A program made the translations under genes and the position numbers. This document shows, piece by piece, positions 20,443 to 30,542 of a DNA stretch of 64,000 nucleotides. Numbering within the stretch: position 1 is the stretch's first letter; the number at the start of each line of letters is the position of its first letter. The notes below the pieces were generated by a model. The model was not told the DNA's origin and ran no database searches. It saw nothing but the letters and a program-made list of their open reading frames with translations. Source of the stretch: Mucilaginibacter corticis (lineage in GTDB: Bacteria > Bacteroidota > Bacteroidia > Sphingobacteriales > Sphingobacteriaceae); the NCBI RefSeq assembly GCF_007558865.1, contig NZ_VLPK01000001.1:1612001-1676000 (forward strand), given 5' to 3'.

Positions 20443-22059
20443 CTTTTTTACGCGTTTCAACGTCAACAAATTCTGTGCGTTTATGCTGTACCCGGTAATA
20501 TTATTCTGGTACAGGTTTACCCGCTTGTCATAATACAGTACCACAACAGGGGCATTGGCCATAATAATATTATCCATTTTACGGTAAAGGGCGTAGCGTT
20601 CCTCATCGCTTTTTACATTGTACGCCTGCTCAAAAAGTCTGTCAAATTCAGGATTATTAAACCCGGTATAGTTAGGGCCAAAAGGGATCTTATTTTTTGA
20701 GTAGAACAACGACAGATAGTTTTCGCCGTCGGGATAGTCAGCTATCCAGGTGCCGTTAAAAAAGTTGATGCCGTTTTTGGCCACCAATTCGCGCAGACTG
20801 GCACCTTGTGTAACTTCTATTTTGGTTTTTATCCCGGCACGTTCCAGTTCGCCCTGTATGTATTCAACCAGGTTGTGGTAGGCTACGGTAGTAGTAAGGG
20901 TGATGAGCGGCAGATTCTTGCCATCGGGATAACCTGCTTCGGCCAGTAAACAGCGCGCTTTTACAGGGTCATAAGTATAACCTTGTATATCTTCACCAAA
21001 GCCGGGCATGCCTTTGGGCACAAAACCCTGGTAGCCGGGTGTGCCTAAGCTGTTGCGCAGGTATTTGATCAGCTTTTGCTTATCTATTGCGTAGTTGATG
21101 GCCTGCCTTATTTTCAGGATCCGCAGGGGCGATTGTTTGACTATCGGCAATGTGGTATCCACCAGCATCCCCAGGTAAGTAGTGTTTAAATACGGGCCGG
21201 TGCTGAGGATAAATTGCCCCTTGTATTTCCGGGTGATCTGACCGGATTTGGTCAGGATATCATCGCGGTAGCTGCCGTCAATATCATTAAAGAAGTCAAG
21301 GTTCTTTTTGATAAACTCCATGAACGATGTTTGCTTATCATCAATAAATGTGGCACGTACCGCGTTCAAATAGGGCAGTTGCCGGCCGTCATTATCTTTC
21401 TCCCAGTATTTTTCATTTTTAAGCAGAACCAAAACCTCGCCTTCCTTCCAATACCTGAACTTAAAGGGGCCGGTACCGACCGGGTGACTGCGAAAATCCT
21501 TACCATAAAAATCGACCACCTCATGCGGTACCACCGAACAATATTGCGCGGTAAGCATGCTGATAAAAGGGGCGAAGGGTTGCTTTAAAGTGATTTGAAA
21601 GGTGCTGTCATTTAACGCACGGAAAGCCTCTTTACCGGTTATTTTATCACTAAAGATCCATGAGCCTGATGAGGCTACTTTTGGGTCTATCAGCCGGTTA
21701 AAACTGTATACAAAATCGGCGGCAATTACCTTGCGGCCCTTGCCGTTTTTAAAATGCGCGTCGTCCTGGAAACTGACATCGTTACGTAAGTGGAATGTAT
21801 AAACTTTGCCATCGGCAGAGATCTCCCAGCTTTTGGCAATACAAGGCGAAGTTTTTAAACTATCATCTATCTGTACCAGGCCATTATAGATCTGGTTATC
21901 CATCCAGATGGTATTATGGTTACGACAAAAAGCAGGATCAAGCGAAGTAAGGCCCTCGTCAAGATTGATATTGAATACGGTTTGATGGTTGTTATTTGCA
22001 GCCGGTTTGCATGAATTTAACAGCACTAAAATACAAAGGCAGCCAAACAGTTTATTCAT
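20437..22059 (-). CDS. Peptide-type ABC transporter substrate-binding lipoprotein
   Basis: The 540-residue product belongs to solute-binding protein family 5 (OppA/DppA-like). The signal MNKLFGCLCILVLLNSC places the lipid anchor at C17. Blocks such as YTFHLRNDVSFQDDAHF, HPVGTGPFKFRYWKEGE and AINYAIDKQKLIKYL are characteristic. Family members bind oligopeptides, dipeptides, nickel or sugars outside the membrane. No permease or ATPase genes adjoin, so it either works with a distant transporter or has another role. A 22-bp part of its signal-peptide coding sequence is repeated at 26711-26732. Confidence 0.9.
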   Translation of the reverse strand: MNKLFGCLCILVLLNSCKPAANNNHQTVFNINLDEGLTSLDPAFCRNHNTIWMDNQIYNGLVQIDDSLKTSPCIAKSWEISADGKVYTFHLRNDVSFQDDAHFKNGKGRKVIAADFVYSFNRLIDPKVASSGSWIFSDKITGKEAFRALNDSTFQITLKQPFAPFISMLTAQYCSVVPHEVVDFYGKDFRSHPVGTGPFKFRYWKEGEVLVLLKNEKYWEKDNDGRQLPYLNAVRATFIDDKQTSFMEFIKKNLDFFNDIDGSYRDDILTKSGQITRKYKGQFILSTGPYLNTTYLGMLVDTTLPIVKQSPLRILKIRQAINYAIDKQKLIKYLRNSLGTPGYQGFVPKGMPGFGEDIQGYTYDPVKARCLLAEAGYPDGKNLPLITLTTTVAYHNLVEYIQGELERAGIKTKIEVTQGASLRELVAKNGINFFNGTWIADYPDGENYLSLFYSKNKIPFGPNYTGFNNPEFDRLFEQAYNVKSDEERYALYRKMDNIIMANAPVVVLYYDKRVNLYQNNITGYSINAQNLLTLKRVKKD

Positions 22060-22165
22060 TGTAGCTAAGATAGCTAATTAACGAATGATTGAATTGATGA
22101 ATGACTGATTTGACTTTAGGATGGTTGTTTTGTGTGATGGGTTGCGATATAATCGAAAGATCAGA

Positions 22166-22234
22166 TTAAGCACTCGTTGCAAACGAGCGCAAGATATTAT
22201 AACAAACTTGCGCTCGTTTGCAACGAGTGCTTAA
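22166..22234. repeat. Paired REP hairpins beside the transposase (left side)
   Basis: Bases 22166-22193 and 22207-22234 are exact 28-bp inverted copies. Each contains TTAAGCACTCGTT and AACGAGCGCAAG around a GCA or TGC core, so each arm also folds by itself (CTCGTT/AACGAG). The right arm covers the stop codon of the transposase gene. The pair has the look of REP elements mobilised by REP-associated tyrosine transposases. Confidence 0.85.
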
Positions 22235-22812
22235 CGTGTGTTAACGTTTGCAACGTAAAATCCTAAATCCAACAATATAACATCAATTATTCCGTCTTCG
22301 CCGGCGTAATTAGCAGCCGAACTATAAATATAATGTTCGGGCTCTAAAACTATTCCGGCGGTTACCGGATTATCATGAATATAATTTAATTTTTGAACTA
22401 AAATTTCAATCCTGTCGCAGGCAATGCCATGATAGCCGTCTTGCCATACCTTATAATCTTGTATACGGTTGTTATATTTTGCGTGGTACTGAAACCGGTA
22501 TAATATCCAGTCTCGCCGGCTTTCATTTTCAGTTTGAATTAGTTGAATGATTTTTTTGTTGGTATGTTTTTTAAAATCCCGGATAATATCAGATAGTATG
22601 ACAGGTTGCTGTGCTGACACTAACAAATGTAAATGATTTGTCATCAAGCAATAAGCATAAAGCTCTAATCGCTTGTGTTGCTGGCAATATGCCAAAGAAT
22701 CAATAATTAATTGCTTATATGCAGGTCTGGTAAATATGTCTACCCAATCAACAATTGTAAAGGTTACAAAGAATATATCTTCAGAATTTCTGACACGGTA
22801 TTGGTGTGACAT
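22231..22812 (-). mobile_element. REP-associated tyrosine transposase (RAYT/TnpA-REP)
   Basis: This 193-residue Y1 transposase of the IS200/IS605-related superfamily has the HUH motif within YCLMTNHLHLLVSA near 56-69, preceded by FVTFTIVDW. The C-terminal region LNYIHDNPVTAGIV is typical of RAYTs. The tyrosine nucleophile is probably in IRDFKKHTNKK or the following helix region. It is flanked on both sides by hairpins of one sequence type, which fits a RAYT processing its own REPs as single-stranded DNA. It appears full length, with no partner TnpB. RAYTs are usually single copy and domesticated rather than freely jumping. Confidence 0.9.
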
Positions 22813-22837
22813 GGCTACGGTTTAGGCTAAGGTAATT

Positions 22838-22893
22838 GTTTTGCGATGCAATCGCAAAACCAAGTTAAGCACTCGTTTATAAACGAGCGCAAG
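22838..22893. repeat. REP hairpins beside the transposase (right side)
   Basis: GTTTTGCGAT-GCA-ATCGCAAAAC (22838-22860) is a perfect 10-bp stem. Just after it, 22865-22893 repeats the left-side element in the same orientation, with the core CTCGTTTATAAACGAG being a perfect palindrome. A degenerate form of the first hairpin (TTGCGATATAATCGAAAG) precedes the left REP near 22142, so hairpin plus REP may be the full unit. Confidence 0.8.
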
Positions 22894-22908
22894 GACTACA
22901 AAATGATG

Positions 22909-23685
22909 TTATAAAGAAAAGCCTCTGATAAAATAACGCCCAACTTCGCCCCAGCGGCTTTGCGCATCTGTCAAAACCTTTAGCATCTGTTGATAGTTGA
23001 CCACGGTCCCTTTTTTAGGCGGAACCAACTTCTTTTCGTCGATTGCTATGGTGGTTACTTTTGTGGCTACCCAGATCACATGTTCATGCGGTAATGAAAC
23101 CTTCAGGATCATGCCCGGCAAACCGGTAAAGGATTCAGGTCCTCCGGGTACATGGATATCTTCGGCATAAAAAGCAACCACATAAACCGAGTCTAAGATC
23201 AAACCATTAGCCCGGCGGCAGTTGTAACCTGCAACGGTTTGGGTTTCGTCGGTAATTTTCCATTTTATTTTACGCAGGGTGTCTTTGATCAGGAAGGTGC
23301 GCTCATAAAAATCTTTTTGAGTGGTGGTAGTACCGTGAGCAAAGTCCGAATATACCGTATTCAGTTGGTCGGCAATGGGGGCATCATAATACCACTGTAT
23401 AGCTTTGCCGGGAATGGGCGTAAATAATGAACTGTTTGCATTAAAGATGAGTGTACTTTTATAAGTCAAAAATTGCGGCTCGTTTTTTTGGTATTGTTCG
23501 TAATAGCCTTTGTTAGCCGCATTATCTGCTGTCGCTTTATTTTTCATAATGGCAAACATATTTTGCGTTTTTTCAAACTCAATAGTACCGCCGGTTACAA
23601 ATTGCTTGTTTTGGGCAAATGCCAAACCGCTTTGGAGCGCAAAAAACAAGAGTGTGATTTTAATAAGGTTTTTCATAAAGATCAT
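22909..23685 (-). CDS. GLPGLI family protein
   Basis: The 258-residue secreted protein has a signal peptide ending near LQSGLAFAQ and the family signature ESFTGLPGMILKV near 193. GLPGLI proteins are a Bacteroidota family of unknown activity, often encoded with outer membrane barrels. Here the ATG overlaps the stop of the preceding barrel gene (ATGA), so the two are translationally coupled. A second ATG three codons later is an equally good start. A proteolysis or envelope-quality role has been speculated for the family; nothing here decides it. Confidence 0.88.
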   Translation of the reverse strand: MIFMKNLIKITLLFFALQSGLAFAQNKQFVTGGTIEFEKTQNMFAIMKNKATADNAANKGYYEQYQKNEPQFLTYKSTLIFNANSSLFTPIPGKAIQWYYDAPIADQLNTVYSDFAHGTTTTQKDFYERTFLIKDTLRKIKWKITDETQTVAGYNCRRANGLILDSVYVVAFYAEDIHVPGGPESFTGLPGMILKVSLPHEHVIWVATKVTTIAIDEKKLVPPKKGTVVNYQQMLKVLTDAQSRWGEVGRYFIRGFSL

Positions 23686-26420
23686 GGTTTTTGAGGTTGT
23701 GCCAGTTTGCCAAATTTGCTGAAGTCCCAGGTAACGGTTAGCAGGAAAAACCGCTTGATCACCATATCGCGCGATTCGGTAAAACTATCCGATGTATTGG
23801 TACGACTATAGCCCGTGTTTTGGTTCAGCAGGTCATTGCCGGTTAGGGTGATCTTAAGGTTTTCTTCTTTCAGGAAAGCCTTGCCGAAATAAGCTTTTAA
23901 CAAAAACTTTTTAAGGGCGGTGGGATAGACGCGGTTGGGCGCATTGTAATTGTAATCGCCATCTGTACCGATAAAGAAGTTGAGTGGCAGCTTGTTATAT
24001 TGATGGAATTCCAGCTCGTAACTTTTATAATTGTTTGCCAATTGCGTTAAGTTTGCCTGGTTATTGGTAATAGATGCAGTAAGGTTAACACTGTATGAAT
24101 AGTTGGTAGCGCCGAGCCTTATTGGCAGATTAACGGCGTAATTGATATTGTGGTTTTTGCTTAGCTGGTTATTGATCAGGTTATAGCTGTTGTTTCCTGA
24201 AATATTGATATTTGGAAGCAGCAAAAGCGAAGAACCTTTAGGATGACCATAAATTTCTAAATAAGTATTCCAGGTATTAGGGTGTTTGCCGCTAAGGTTT
24301 GAATACTGGTAGGTATTTACCCCGGCCGAATCTGTCATACGGTTACTTACAATGGCGTTGCTGGTAAAATTATAATTTACCCTTAGGTTTATCCCCTGGT
24401 CGTTAACGGCCTGGTACACCCGGTAAAAAAAGCTGAACGCGTTTGAAAATGATGGCTTAAGTAACGGGTTGCCGATGGTGATATTTAAAAGATCGCTGTT
24501 TTGACGCAAAGGTTGGATCTGGTTAAATGAAGGTGTTTGGGTTTGCCCGTTATACCAGAAGTTAATGGTTGCAGCTTTTGAGAACCGGTATAAAAAATCG
24601 ACATGCGGCCTAAAAACGGTAAACTTGCGCGTAAGCACGGTATCAAATATATTATCAGTTTGTTTTTGCTGCAAACTGCCTAACTGGCCATTTAACCCTG
24701 CTGAAATTATTTCAGAACTGTATCTAAGCGCTGCATAATAATTGTGTGTGGCGTTTGTAGTTGAGTAATCATTACTATATAACAGATCAGGTACATCATA
24801 AATACCGGAAGCAGATCTGTTAAATGATCGCTGATTATTCCTTGAATTGTTGTTTGAGAAATTCATACCGAAACTTAATGCCAGTTTTTTTACAAGTGGC
24901 TCGGTGTATAAGAAATTACCGTAAACATACCTGCTGTTGTAATCAGATGGTTTATACTGATCTGTTTGAGTGCTACGGGTACTATCTAAATTGCCGCTGT
25001 CATTATAGTAATTTAATTTTGACTTGAGATAATCGTTAGATTTTGAATCGTTAAAAGACAGGTAGCCGTAGGTAGAGAACGTTCGCCCCGGTTTTTTAAA
25101 GCGCAGATGATAGTCAGCACTATATTCGCCGCTTTTATAGTTGTAATTGCTGCTGTTATGTGTAGTATTATTATTTAATAGGATACCATTACCACGTATG
25201 GTAGTAGTATTGTTATCTGAAACTGACGATGCATTTGACGTGCTGTTAGAGGCCGTGACATCAAGCGTAGATACCGAATCTAATTTAGTACTAAATCGCG
25301 CATCCAGGTTTTGCCTGAAATTGTGCGAATGCGAGGTGCTGTTGCTGTTGGTGGTGTTAAAACCATCAGGCAATGTAATTTTTGACTGCGAGCTTCCCTG
25401 CCTGTCTACATCTAAGCCACCCAGTTTGTAAGTAGCATTTAACGACTGCTTGTCTTGATTCCATTTGCCATCATAATGCACACCGCCATCGCGGGCGACC
25501 GGGATACCCACACCGTTAAAAGAATAATCAGAAAAACCACCGCCGTACTTGCTGTTGTCGCCGCCGCCCAGGCCCACGCTGCCTGTATTAGCGGTGTTAC
25601 CATAAACGGCGATCTTCTCTTTGGGCGAGAACTTATTGGCCATGACCTGCCCGGCATAGCGTTTATCATTACCTGCGCCTGCATCGGCTTTGCCAAATAC
25701 GCCCCGTTTTTTATCTTCACGAAGCACCACGTTTATGGTTTTTACCTTCTGTCCGTCGTCCATACCGCTTCTCTTAGCTTGTTCGGTTTTATCATCGTAC
25801 ACCTGGATCTTCGATACCATATCTGCCCGTACATTTTTAGTTATCAGCGCCGGGTCATCGCCAAAAAACTCCTCTCCATCAACCAGCATTTTTTGTACTT
25901 GTTCGCCCTGAAATAAAATCACACCGCTTTGGTTAATGCGCATACCGGGCAGCAGTTTTAGCAGGTCTTCAACCTTGGCGTTTTTTTGCGTTGCGTAAGC
26001 TGCTGCGTTAAACTCGGTAGTATCGCCCTTTAGTTTTATGGCGACGACCTTGGCTTTTATGATAACGTCTTTTAACATCCTTGATTTTAAGATCATGGCT
26101 ATGTCGCCAAAGTCTTTCTGCGGATTTGCTGCATTGAGCGAAAACGCTGCGCTATAGTCTACAAATTCAGGATAGGTTACAAGCAGTAAAAATTTACCCG
26201 CGGGCAGTTTGGATATGCTGAAGTTGCCCTTATTGGTGTAGGTGTATTTTTGCAGAATGGAGTCTTTATCTGATAATACGGTAACCGTAGCACCGTCAAG
26301 CTGTGTTTTTGAGGCCGTATCAATAATGGCCCCTTTAATAGTATAATCGCCCGTTTGTGCTGATGCCGAAAGCACGCAAAAACAACAACAAAAGGCAATT
26401 AGTGTGACAAGGTTTTTCAT
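23682..26420 (-). CDS. Outer membrane beta-barrel protein with carboxypeptidase-like domain
   Basis: The 912-residue product has a signal peptide (to about 21), a CarboxypepD_reg-like Ig domain (about 25-110), a plug-like region with GMRINQSGVILFQGEQVQ and LVDGEEFFGDDPALI (about 155-205), and a long barrel rich in alternating aromatic strands (about 380-912). It fits the OMP_b-brl family of TonB-receptor-like proteins. Unlike SusC it lacks a SusD partner. It forms an operon with the GLPGLI gene. The substrate is unknown; in such pairs the barrel may export or assemble rather than import. Confidence 0.87.
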   Translation of the reverse strand: MKNLVTLIAFCCCFCVLSASAQTGDYTIKGAIIDTASKTQLDGATVTVLSDKDSILQKYTYTNKGNFSISKLPAGKFLLLVTYPEFVDYSAAFSLNAANPQKDFGDIAMILKSRMLKDVIIKAKVVAIKLKGDTTEFNAAAYATQKNAKVEDLLKLLPGMRINQSGVILFQGEQVQKMLVDGEEFFGDDPALITKNVRADMVSKIQVYDDKTEQAKRSGMDDGQKVKTINVVLREDKKRGVFGKADAGAGNDKRYAGQVMANKFSPKEKIAVYGNTANTGSVGLGGGDNSKYGGGFSDYSFNGVGIPVARDGGVHYDGKWNQDKQSLNATYKLGGLDVDRQGSSQSKITLPDGFNTTNSNSTSHSHNFRQNLDARFSTKLDSVSTLDVTASNSTSNASSVSDNNTTTIRGNGILLNNNTTHNSSNYNYKSGEYSADYHLRFKKPGRTFSTYGYLSFNDSKSNDYLKSKLNYYNDSGNLDSTRSTQTDQYKPSDYNSRYVYGNFLYTEPLVKKLALSFGMNFSNNNSRNNQRSFNRSASGIYDVPDLLYSNDYSTTNATHNYYAALRYSSEIISAGLNGQLGSLQQKQTDNIFDTVLTRKFTVFRPHVDFLYRFSKAATINFWYNGQTQTPSFNQIQPLRQNSDLLNITIGNPLLKPSFSNAFSFFYRVYQAVNDQGINLRVNYNFTSNAIVSNRMTDSAGVNTYQYSNLSGKHPNTWNTYLEIYGHPKGSSLLLLPNINISGNNSYNLINNQLSKNHNINYAVNLPIRLGATNYSYSVNLTASITNNQANLTQLANNYKSYELEFHQYNKLPLNFFIGTDGDYNYNAPNRVYPTALKKFLLKAYFGKAFLKEENLKITLTGNDLLNQNTGYSRTNTSDSFTESRDMVIKRFFLLTVTWDFSKFGKLAQPQKP

Positions 26421-26656
26421 AAGGTTGGTTTATTACTGCAATATACAACTATGTTTTTAGTTAACAAGTCATTTGTTATTTTTCTGACTTTGCGTAGCTT
26501 GGTAAAGCATTGTTGATATATACTGGTTTATAGTGTTGTAGACTACGTTTAAAAAAAATGGTTACACCGTTTATAAATTTTTTGAGCAATAAATTTGATG
26601 AGGAGTAATTCTGGCGATCAATCACAGCATTGATCCAGGGTGATTCACTCCACAAA

Positions 26657-26688
26657 AAAGGCTCAAAAACAACCATTTTTGAGCCTTT
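26657..26688. repeat. Perfect 13-bp hairpin in a divergent intergenic region
   Basis: AAAGGCTCAAAAA (26657-26669) is the exact inverted copy of TTTTTGAGCCTTT (26676-26688), with loop CAACCA. It looks like a terminator but sits between two genes that point away from it, so it ends neither. The 363-bp gap 26421-26783 also holds 26711-26732, an exact copy of part of the 20437-22059 gene, and no clear promoter pair. Confidence 0.75.
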
Positions 26689-26783
26689 GATAATCAATAA
26701 GATATTATGGAAATACAAAGGCAGCCAAACAGCCGACTTGTTTAATATTTATTCAGTTATTATATTGCTTAGTAATATTCAAG

Positions 26784-27344
26784 ATGGCCACAAAAGAAGA
26801 ACTTCAGGAAAAATATGCTACGTTAACAACAAGTCAGTTAATGCAGATTTTAGATAGGAAATTTGATTATACTGAACTTGCAATAACCGTTGCAATAGAA
26901 GAGCTTGCAAAAAGAAGTCCATCCGAAGAAGATATAAAAACATATAAAGAAGAAACATTAGATGTATTAAACGTCTTTATTGTAAAAAACATTGAAGAAG
27001 ATTTAAGCACTTGGCAAAAAATGCTGTTTTACTTGTTTTGGATTCCGATATTAACGTTTGCGTTTAAGCGCAATTATAGGGAAGACGGCTATATACTAAA
27101 GCTAAGGCAAGCCAATTATTATTCTTTTGTAGGATTTATAGCTCTTATATTATCTGCCATCGTGTCAATGCCTTTAAATTTATCAAGCTTTGGAGAAATT
27201 GCCGTCTGGATGTTGGGCTTTTTTCCGGCATATTTATTTGACGAATATTTTAATCGACAACAACAGATCAAAAGATTAAAAAAAATATTTAAAGTAGAAG
27301 AAGCTGATCAAATAGATGAAAGCGAAAGCGATAAAGATGAATAA
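26784..27344 (+). CDS. Hypothetical membrane protein
   Basis: The 186-residue protein has a helical N-terminal part (residues 1-70, ELQEKYATLTTSQLMQILDR), two or three hydrophobic segments (about 78-92, 110-132 and 140-157) and a charged, acidic tail ending SESDKDE. I do not recognise the family. The N-terminal segment resembles short helical repeats of other Bacteroidota inner membrane proteins. The gene is AT-rich compared with the uvrA gene it converges on; the two stops are one base apart. Confidence 0.7.
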   Translation: MATKEELQEKYATLTTSQLMQILDRKFDYTELAITVAIEELAKRSPSEEDIKTYKEETLDVLNVFIVKNIEEDLSTWQKMLFYLFWIPILTFAFKRNYREDGYILKLRQANYYSFVGFIALILSAIVSMPLNLSSFGEIAVWMLGFFPAYLFDEYFNRQQQIKRLKKIFKVEEADQIDESESDKDE

Positions 27345-27345
27345 A

Positions 27346-30162
27346 TCAAAACCGCTCCGCCAAAAACTTACCCGTATAGCTATCCTTCACTTTTATCAGG
27401 TCTTCAGGCAAACCTTCAAACACCACTTTTCCGCCACGGTCGCCGCCTTCGGGGCCTATGTCTATAACCCAGTCAGCGCATTTTATTACGTCCATATTGT
27501 GTTCAATAACAATGATGGTATTGCCATGATCCAGCAATGCGTCGAATGATTTTAGCAGTTTTTTAATATCGGCGAAATGCAGGCCGGTGGTAGGCTCGTC
27601 AAAAATAAAGAGTGTTTTATGCGGATTGTTACCCTTAACCAGGAACGATGCCAGCTTGATGCGCTGCGCCTCGCCGCCCGAGAGCGTGTTTGACGACTGC
27701 CCCAATTGTACATAACCCAATCCTACCTCAAACAAGGGTTTTATTTTGGCAATGATCTTTGGTTCAGAAGCGAAAAACTCCAGCGCTTCTTCAATGGTCA
27801 TACTCAATACATCGCTTACATTTTTGTCATTGTAAGTAACGTCAAGAATATGCTGTTTAAAGCGTTTACCCTCGCAGGTTTCACAGGTTAAAAAGATGTC
27901 GGCCATAAATTGCATCTCTATCTTCACCTCGCCTTCGCCCTGGCAAACATCGCAGCGGCCACCCTCAACGTTAAAAGAGAATGCCGACGGTTTTAGCCCT
28001 GCGGCTTTGGCAGCCGGGCGTGCAGCGTACAGGTTACGGATCTCGTCCCAGGCCTTAACATAAGTAACCGGGTTTGAACGCGACGAGCGGCCTATAGGGT
28101 TTTGGTCAACCAGTTCCACCTGTTCTATTTTGCCGTAATCGCCTTCAATGGCATCATAGCTACCGGTTTGCTCGCCGTTGTAATTACCCAGCGTTTTTTG
28201 CAGGGCAGGGGCCAAAATGCGTTTCACCAAACTGGTTTTACCCGATCCTGATACACCTGTAACGGCCGTAAACACACCCAGCGGGAATTTAGCGGTAACG
28301 TGTTTCAGGTTGTTTTCGCGCGCGCCCTTTATCTCAATAAAGTCGTTCCATTTGCGTCGGCTTGCGGGTATGGCTATTTCTTCCTTGCCGCTCAGGTATT
28401 TGCCTGTAAGGCTGTGCTCGTCTTTTATAATTTCGTCATAAGTGCCGCTAAATATCAACTCGCCGCCATGCGTGCCGGCAGCAGGGCCAATGTCTATAAT
28501 ATGGTCGGCAGCTTTCATGATCTCCTCCTCGTGTTCAACCACCAGTACGGTATTACCAACGTCGCGTAATGATTTTAAAACTGTGATCAACCGCTGGGTA
28601 TCGCGCGGGTGCAGGCCAATGCTTGGCTCGTCCAACACATACACAGAGCCTACTAAACTACTGCCTAATGAAGTAGCAAGGTTAATGCGCTGCGACTCGC
28701 CGCCCGATAAAGTATTTGATAAGCGGTTAAGCGTTAAATAACTTAAGCCCACATCATTTAAAAAGCTTAAACGGTTGGTGATCTCGGTTAATAAACGCTT
28801 GCCCACTTTAACATCGGTTTCATTTAAAGTAAGGTTCCTGAAAAAATCAAGCGCCTTATCCAACGGCATTAATACCACATCAGTTATCGAGTGGTCGCTT
28901 ATCTTAACATAGGTAGCGTCGTGGCGCAGACGGCTGCCCAAACAGTCGGGGCAGGTAGTTTTACCACGATAGCGTGACAGCATTACCCGGTATTGAATTT
29001 TATAGGTTTGCGCCTCCATCTCCCTGAAAAATTCATCAAGGCCGCGGAAATATTTGTTACCGGTCCATAACAGTTTTTGCTCTTTAGCAGTAAGCTGATT
29101 GTATTGCCTATGTATAGGGAAATCAAACTTGAGCGAATGTTTTACCAGTTCGTCGTTCCATTCACGCATTTTTTCACCACGCCACGGGGCAATAGCACCT
29201 TCGTAAATGGTTTTGCTTTTATCGGGGATAACCAGGTCCTCATCTATGCCGATCACTTTACCATAGCCTTCGCAACGTTTGCAGGCCCCATAGGGGTTGT
29301 TAAAGCTGAAGAAATTTGGTGTAGGTTCTTCAAACTTAATGCCATCCAACTCAAACCTGTCGCAAAAGAAACGTTCTTTTTCTTCGGTAGCGTCAGGTTC
29401 CTGGTAACGTACATAGCAATCACCCTTGCCTTCAAAAAACGCGGTTTGTATAGAGTCGGCCAGGCGGCTGGCGGTTTCGTCGGTAGTATCTTTAGTTACA
29501 CGGTCAATAACAATCCTAAGTCCGTGCTCAGTAGTTAATGGCCCGTCATTTAAGCTTTCGTCTTCAAGTAGAGATTCAATACGCGAAATCTTGCCATCAT
29601 ATTCAACCCTCACAAAGCCTTTTTGCATCAGCACGGCCAGTTCTTCTTTTAAACTGCGGTTGTTATGCGGGTAAAGCGGGCATAATATGGTAGCCTGCGT
29701 ATCGTCCGGCAGGGATAATATAAAATTGATGACATCGGTAACCGAATCTTTTTTTACTATACCGCCTGATATCGGCGATATGGTTTTACCGATGCGCGAA
29801 AAAAGCAGCTTTAAATAATCATAGATCTCGGTTGATGTACCAACAGTCGACCGTGGATTTGACGTGATCACTTTTTGCTCAATAGCGATAGCAGGGGCAA
29901 TGCCTTTTATATAATCAACATCGGGCTTGTTCATGCGGCCCAGAAACTGGCGGGCGTATGATGAAAGGCTCTCCACATAGCGGCGCTGGCCCTCGGCATA
30001 TAAAGTATCAAAAGCCAGGGATGACTTGCCCGAACCCGACATACCGGTTACTACAACCAGCTTGTTTTTGGGTATGGCAACATCCAAGTTTTTGAGGTTA
30101 TGCACCCGGCTGCCTTTTATAATAATATGTTTTTGAGGATCTTTATCTGCTTCTTTGATCAT
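27346..30162 (-). CDS. uvrA: Excinuclease ABC subunit A
   Basis: The 938-residue protein is the damage-recognition ATPase of nucleotide excision repair. It has two ABC modules: the first Walker A is GMSGSGKSS at 40-48 and the second is GVSGSGKTS near 640, with signatures [12 protein letters not shown] and [12 protein letters not shown]. Zinc-binding cysteines lie in [26 protein letters not shown] and CETCEGKR. The length is normal for UvrA. It is a single gene with a long upstream region; uvrB and uvrC are not in the window. No SOS box can be asserted, because the Bacteroidota LexA site is not well fixed. Confidence 0.98.
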   Translation of the reverse strand: MIKEADKDPQKHIIIKGSRVHNLKNLDVAIPKNKLVVVTGMSGSGKSSLAFDTLYAEGQRRYVESLSSYARQFLGRMNKPDVDYIKGIAPAIAIEQKVITSNPRSTVGTSTEIYDYLKLLFSRIGKTISPISGGIVKKDSVTDVINFILSLPDDTQATILCPLYPHNNRSLKEELAVLMQKGFVRVEYDGKISRIESLLEDESLNDGPLTTEHGLRIVIDRVTKDTTDETASRLADSIQTAFFEGKGDCYVRYQEPDATEEKERFFCDRFELDGIKFEEPTPNFFSFNNPYGACKRCEGYGKVIGIDEDLVIPDKSKTIYEGAIAPWRGEKMREWNDELVKHSLKFDFPIHRQYNQLTAKEQKLLWTGNKYFRGLDEFFREMEAQTYKIQYRVMLSRYRGKTTCPDCLGSRLRHDATYVKISDHSITDVVLMPLDKALDFFRNLTLNETDVKVGKRLLTEITNRLSFLNDVGLSYLTLNRLSNTLSGGESQRINLATSLGSSLVGSVYVLDEPSIGLHPRDTQRLITVLKSLRDVGNTVLVVEHEEEIMKAADHIIDIGPAAGTHGGELIFSGTYDEIIKDEHSLTGKYLSGKEEIAIPASRRKWNDFIEIKGARENNLKHVTAKFPLGVFTAVTGVSGSGKTSLVKRILAPALQKTLGNYNGEQTGSYDAIEGDYGKIEQVELVDQNPIGRSSRSNPVTYVKAWDEIRNLYAARPAAKAAGLKPSAFSFNVEGGRCDVCQGEGEVKIEMQFMADIFLTCETCEGKRFKQHILDVTYNDKNVSDVLSMTIEEALEFFASEPKIIAKIKPLFEVGLGYVQLGQSSNTLSGGEAQRIKLASFLVKGNNPHKTLFIFDEPTTGLHFADIKKLLKSFDALLDHGNTIIVIEHNMDVIKCADWVIDIGPEGGDRGGKVVFEGLPEDLIKVKDSYTGKFLAERF

Positions 30163-30180
30163 TGCGTATGTTTTGTTAGT

Positions 30181-30250
30181 CCATGGTCCATAGACTATAG
30201 TCGATGGTTAGGATGATTAAATCATGGTCTATGGACTATCGACCATGGTC
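30181..30250. repeat. Imperfect palindrome upstream of uvrA
   Basis: The segment consists of CCATGGTC, CATAGACTATAG and their inverted versions ATGGTCTATGG and GACCATGG. It lies in the 380-bp gap 30163-30542 between the divergent uvrA and sigma-factor genes. The rest of that gap is AT-rich and likely holds both promoters, but I could not fix a -33/-7 pair with confidence. Confidence 0.6.
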
Positions 30251-30542
30251 TTTTTTAAATTACTGTTAATTAGCATTAAACCTTTTAAACTTGAAAAAGT
30301 CTAACCGTATATAGCCAATAATTGAACACCATTTTTTGAAAGGGCAAAAATCCTAAAATAATTAGCAGTATCCAAATAACATTGCAATTGCGGCGAATAT
30401 TATGACACAAAAAAATTATTTGCTTTTTAGCTTGGAAATTGTTTTATTTGAGGTAACATTTTTTTAACCCCTGAGGAAAATCTATATCGATTAAAGCTAT
30501 ACTTAACAATTTAATTAAACTAAATTAAAGTAAACGCTTTAT

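Noticed and set aside
25455..25916. A 153-codon frame opposite the outer membrane barrel gene
   Set aside because: It is a shadow of the well-supported 912-residue gene, with no independent signals.
26476..26718. An 80-codon minus-strand frame in the gap 26421-26783
   Set aside because: It reads through the perfect hairpin and has no domain; possibly a relic, but not supported as a gene.
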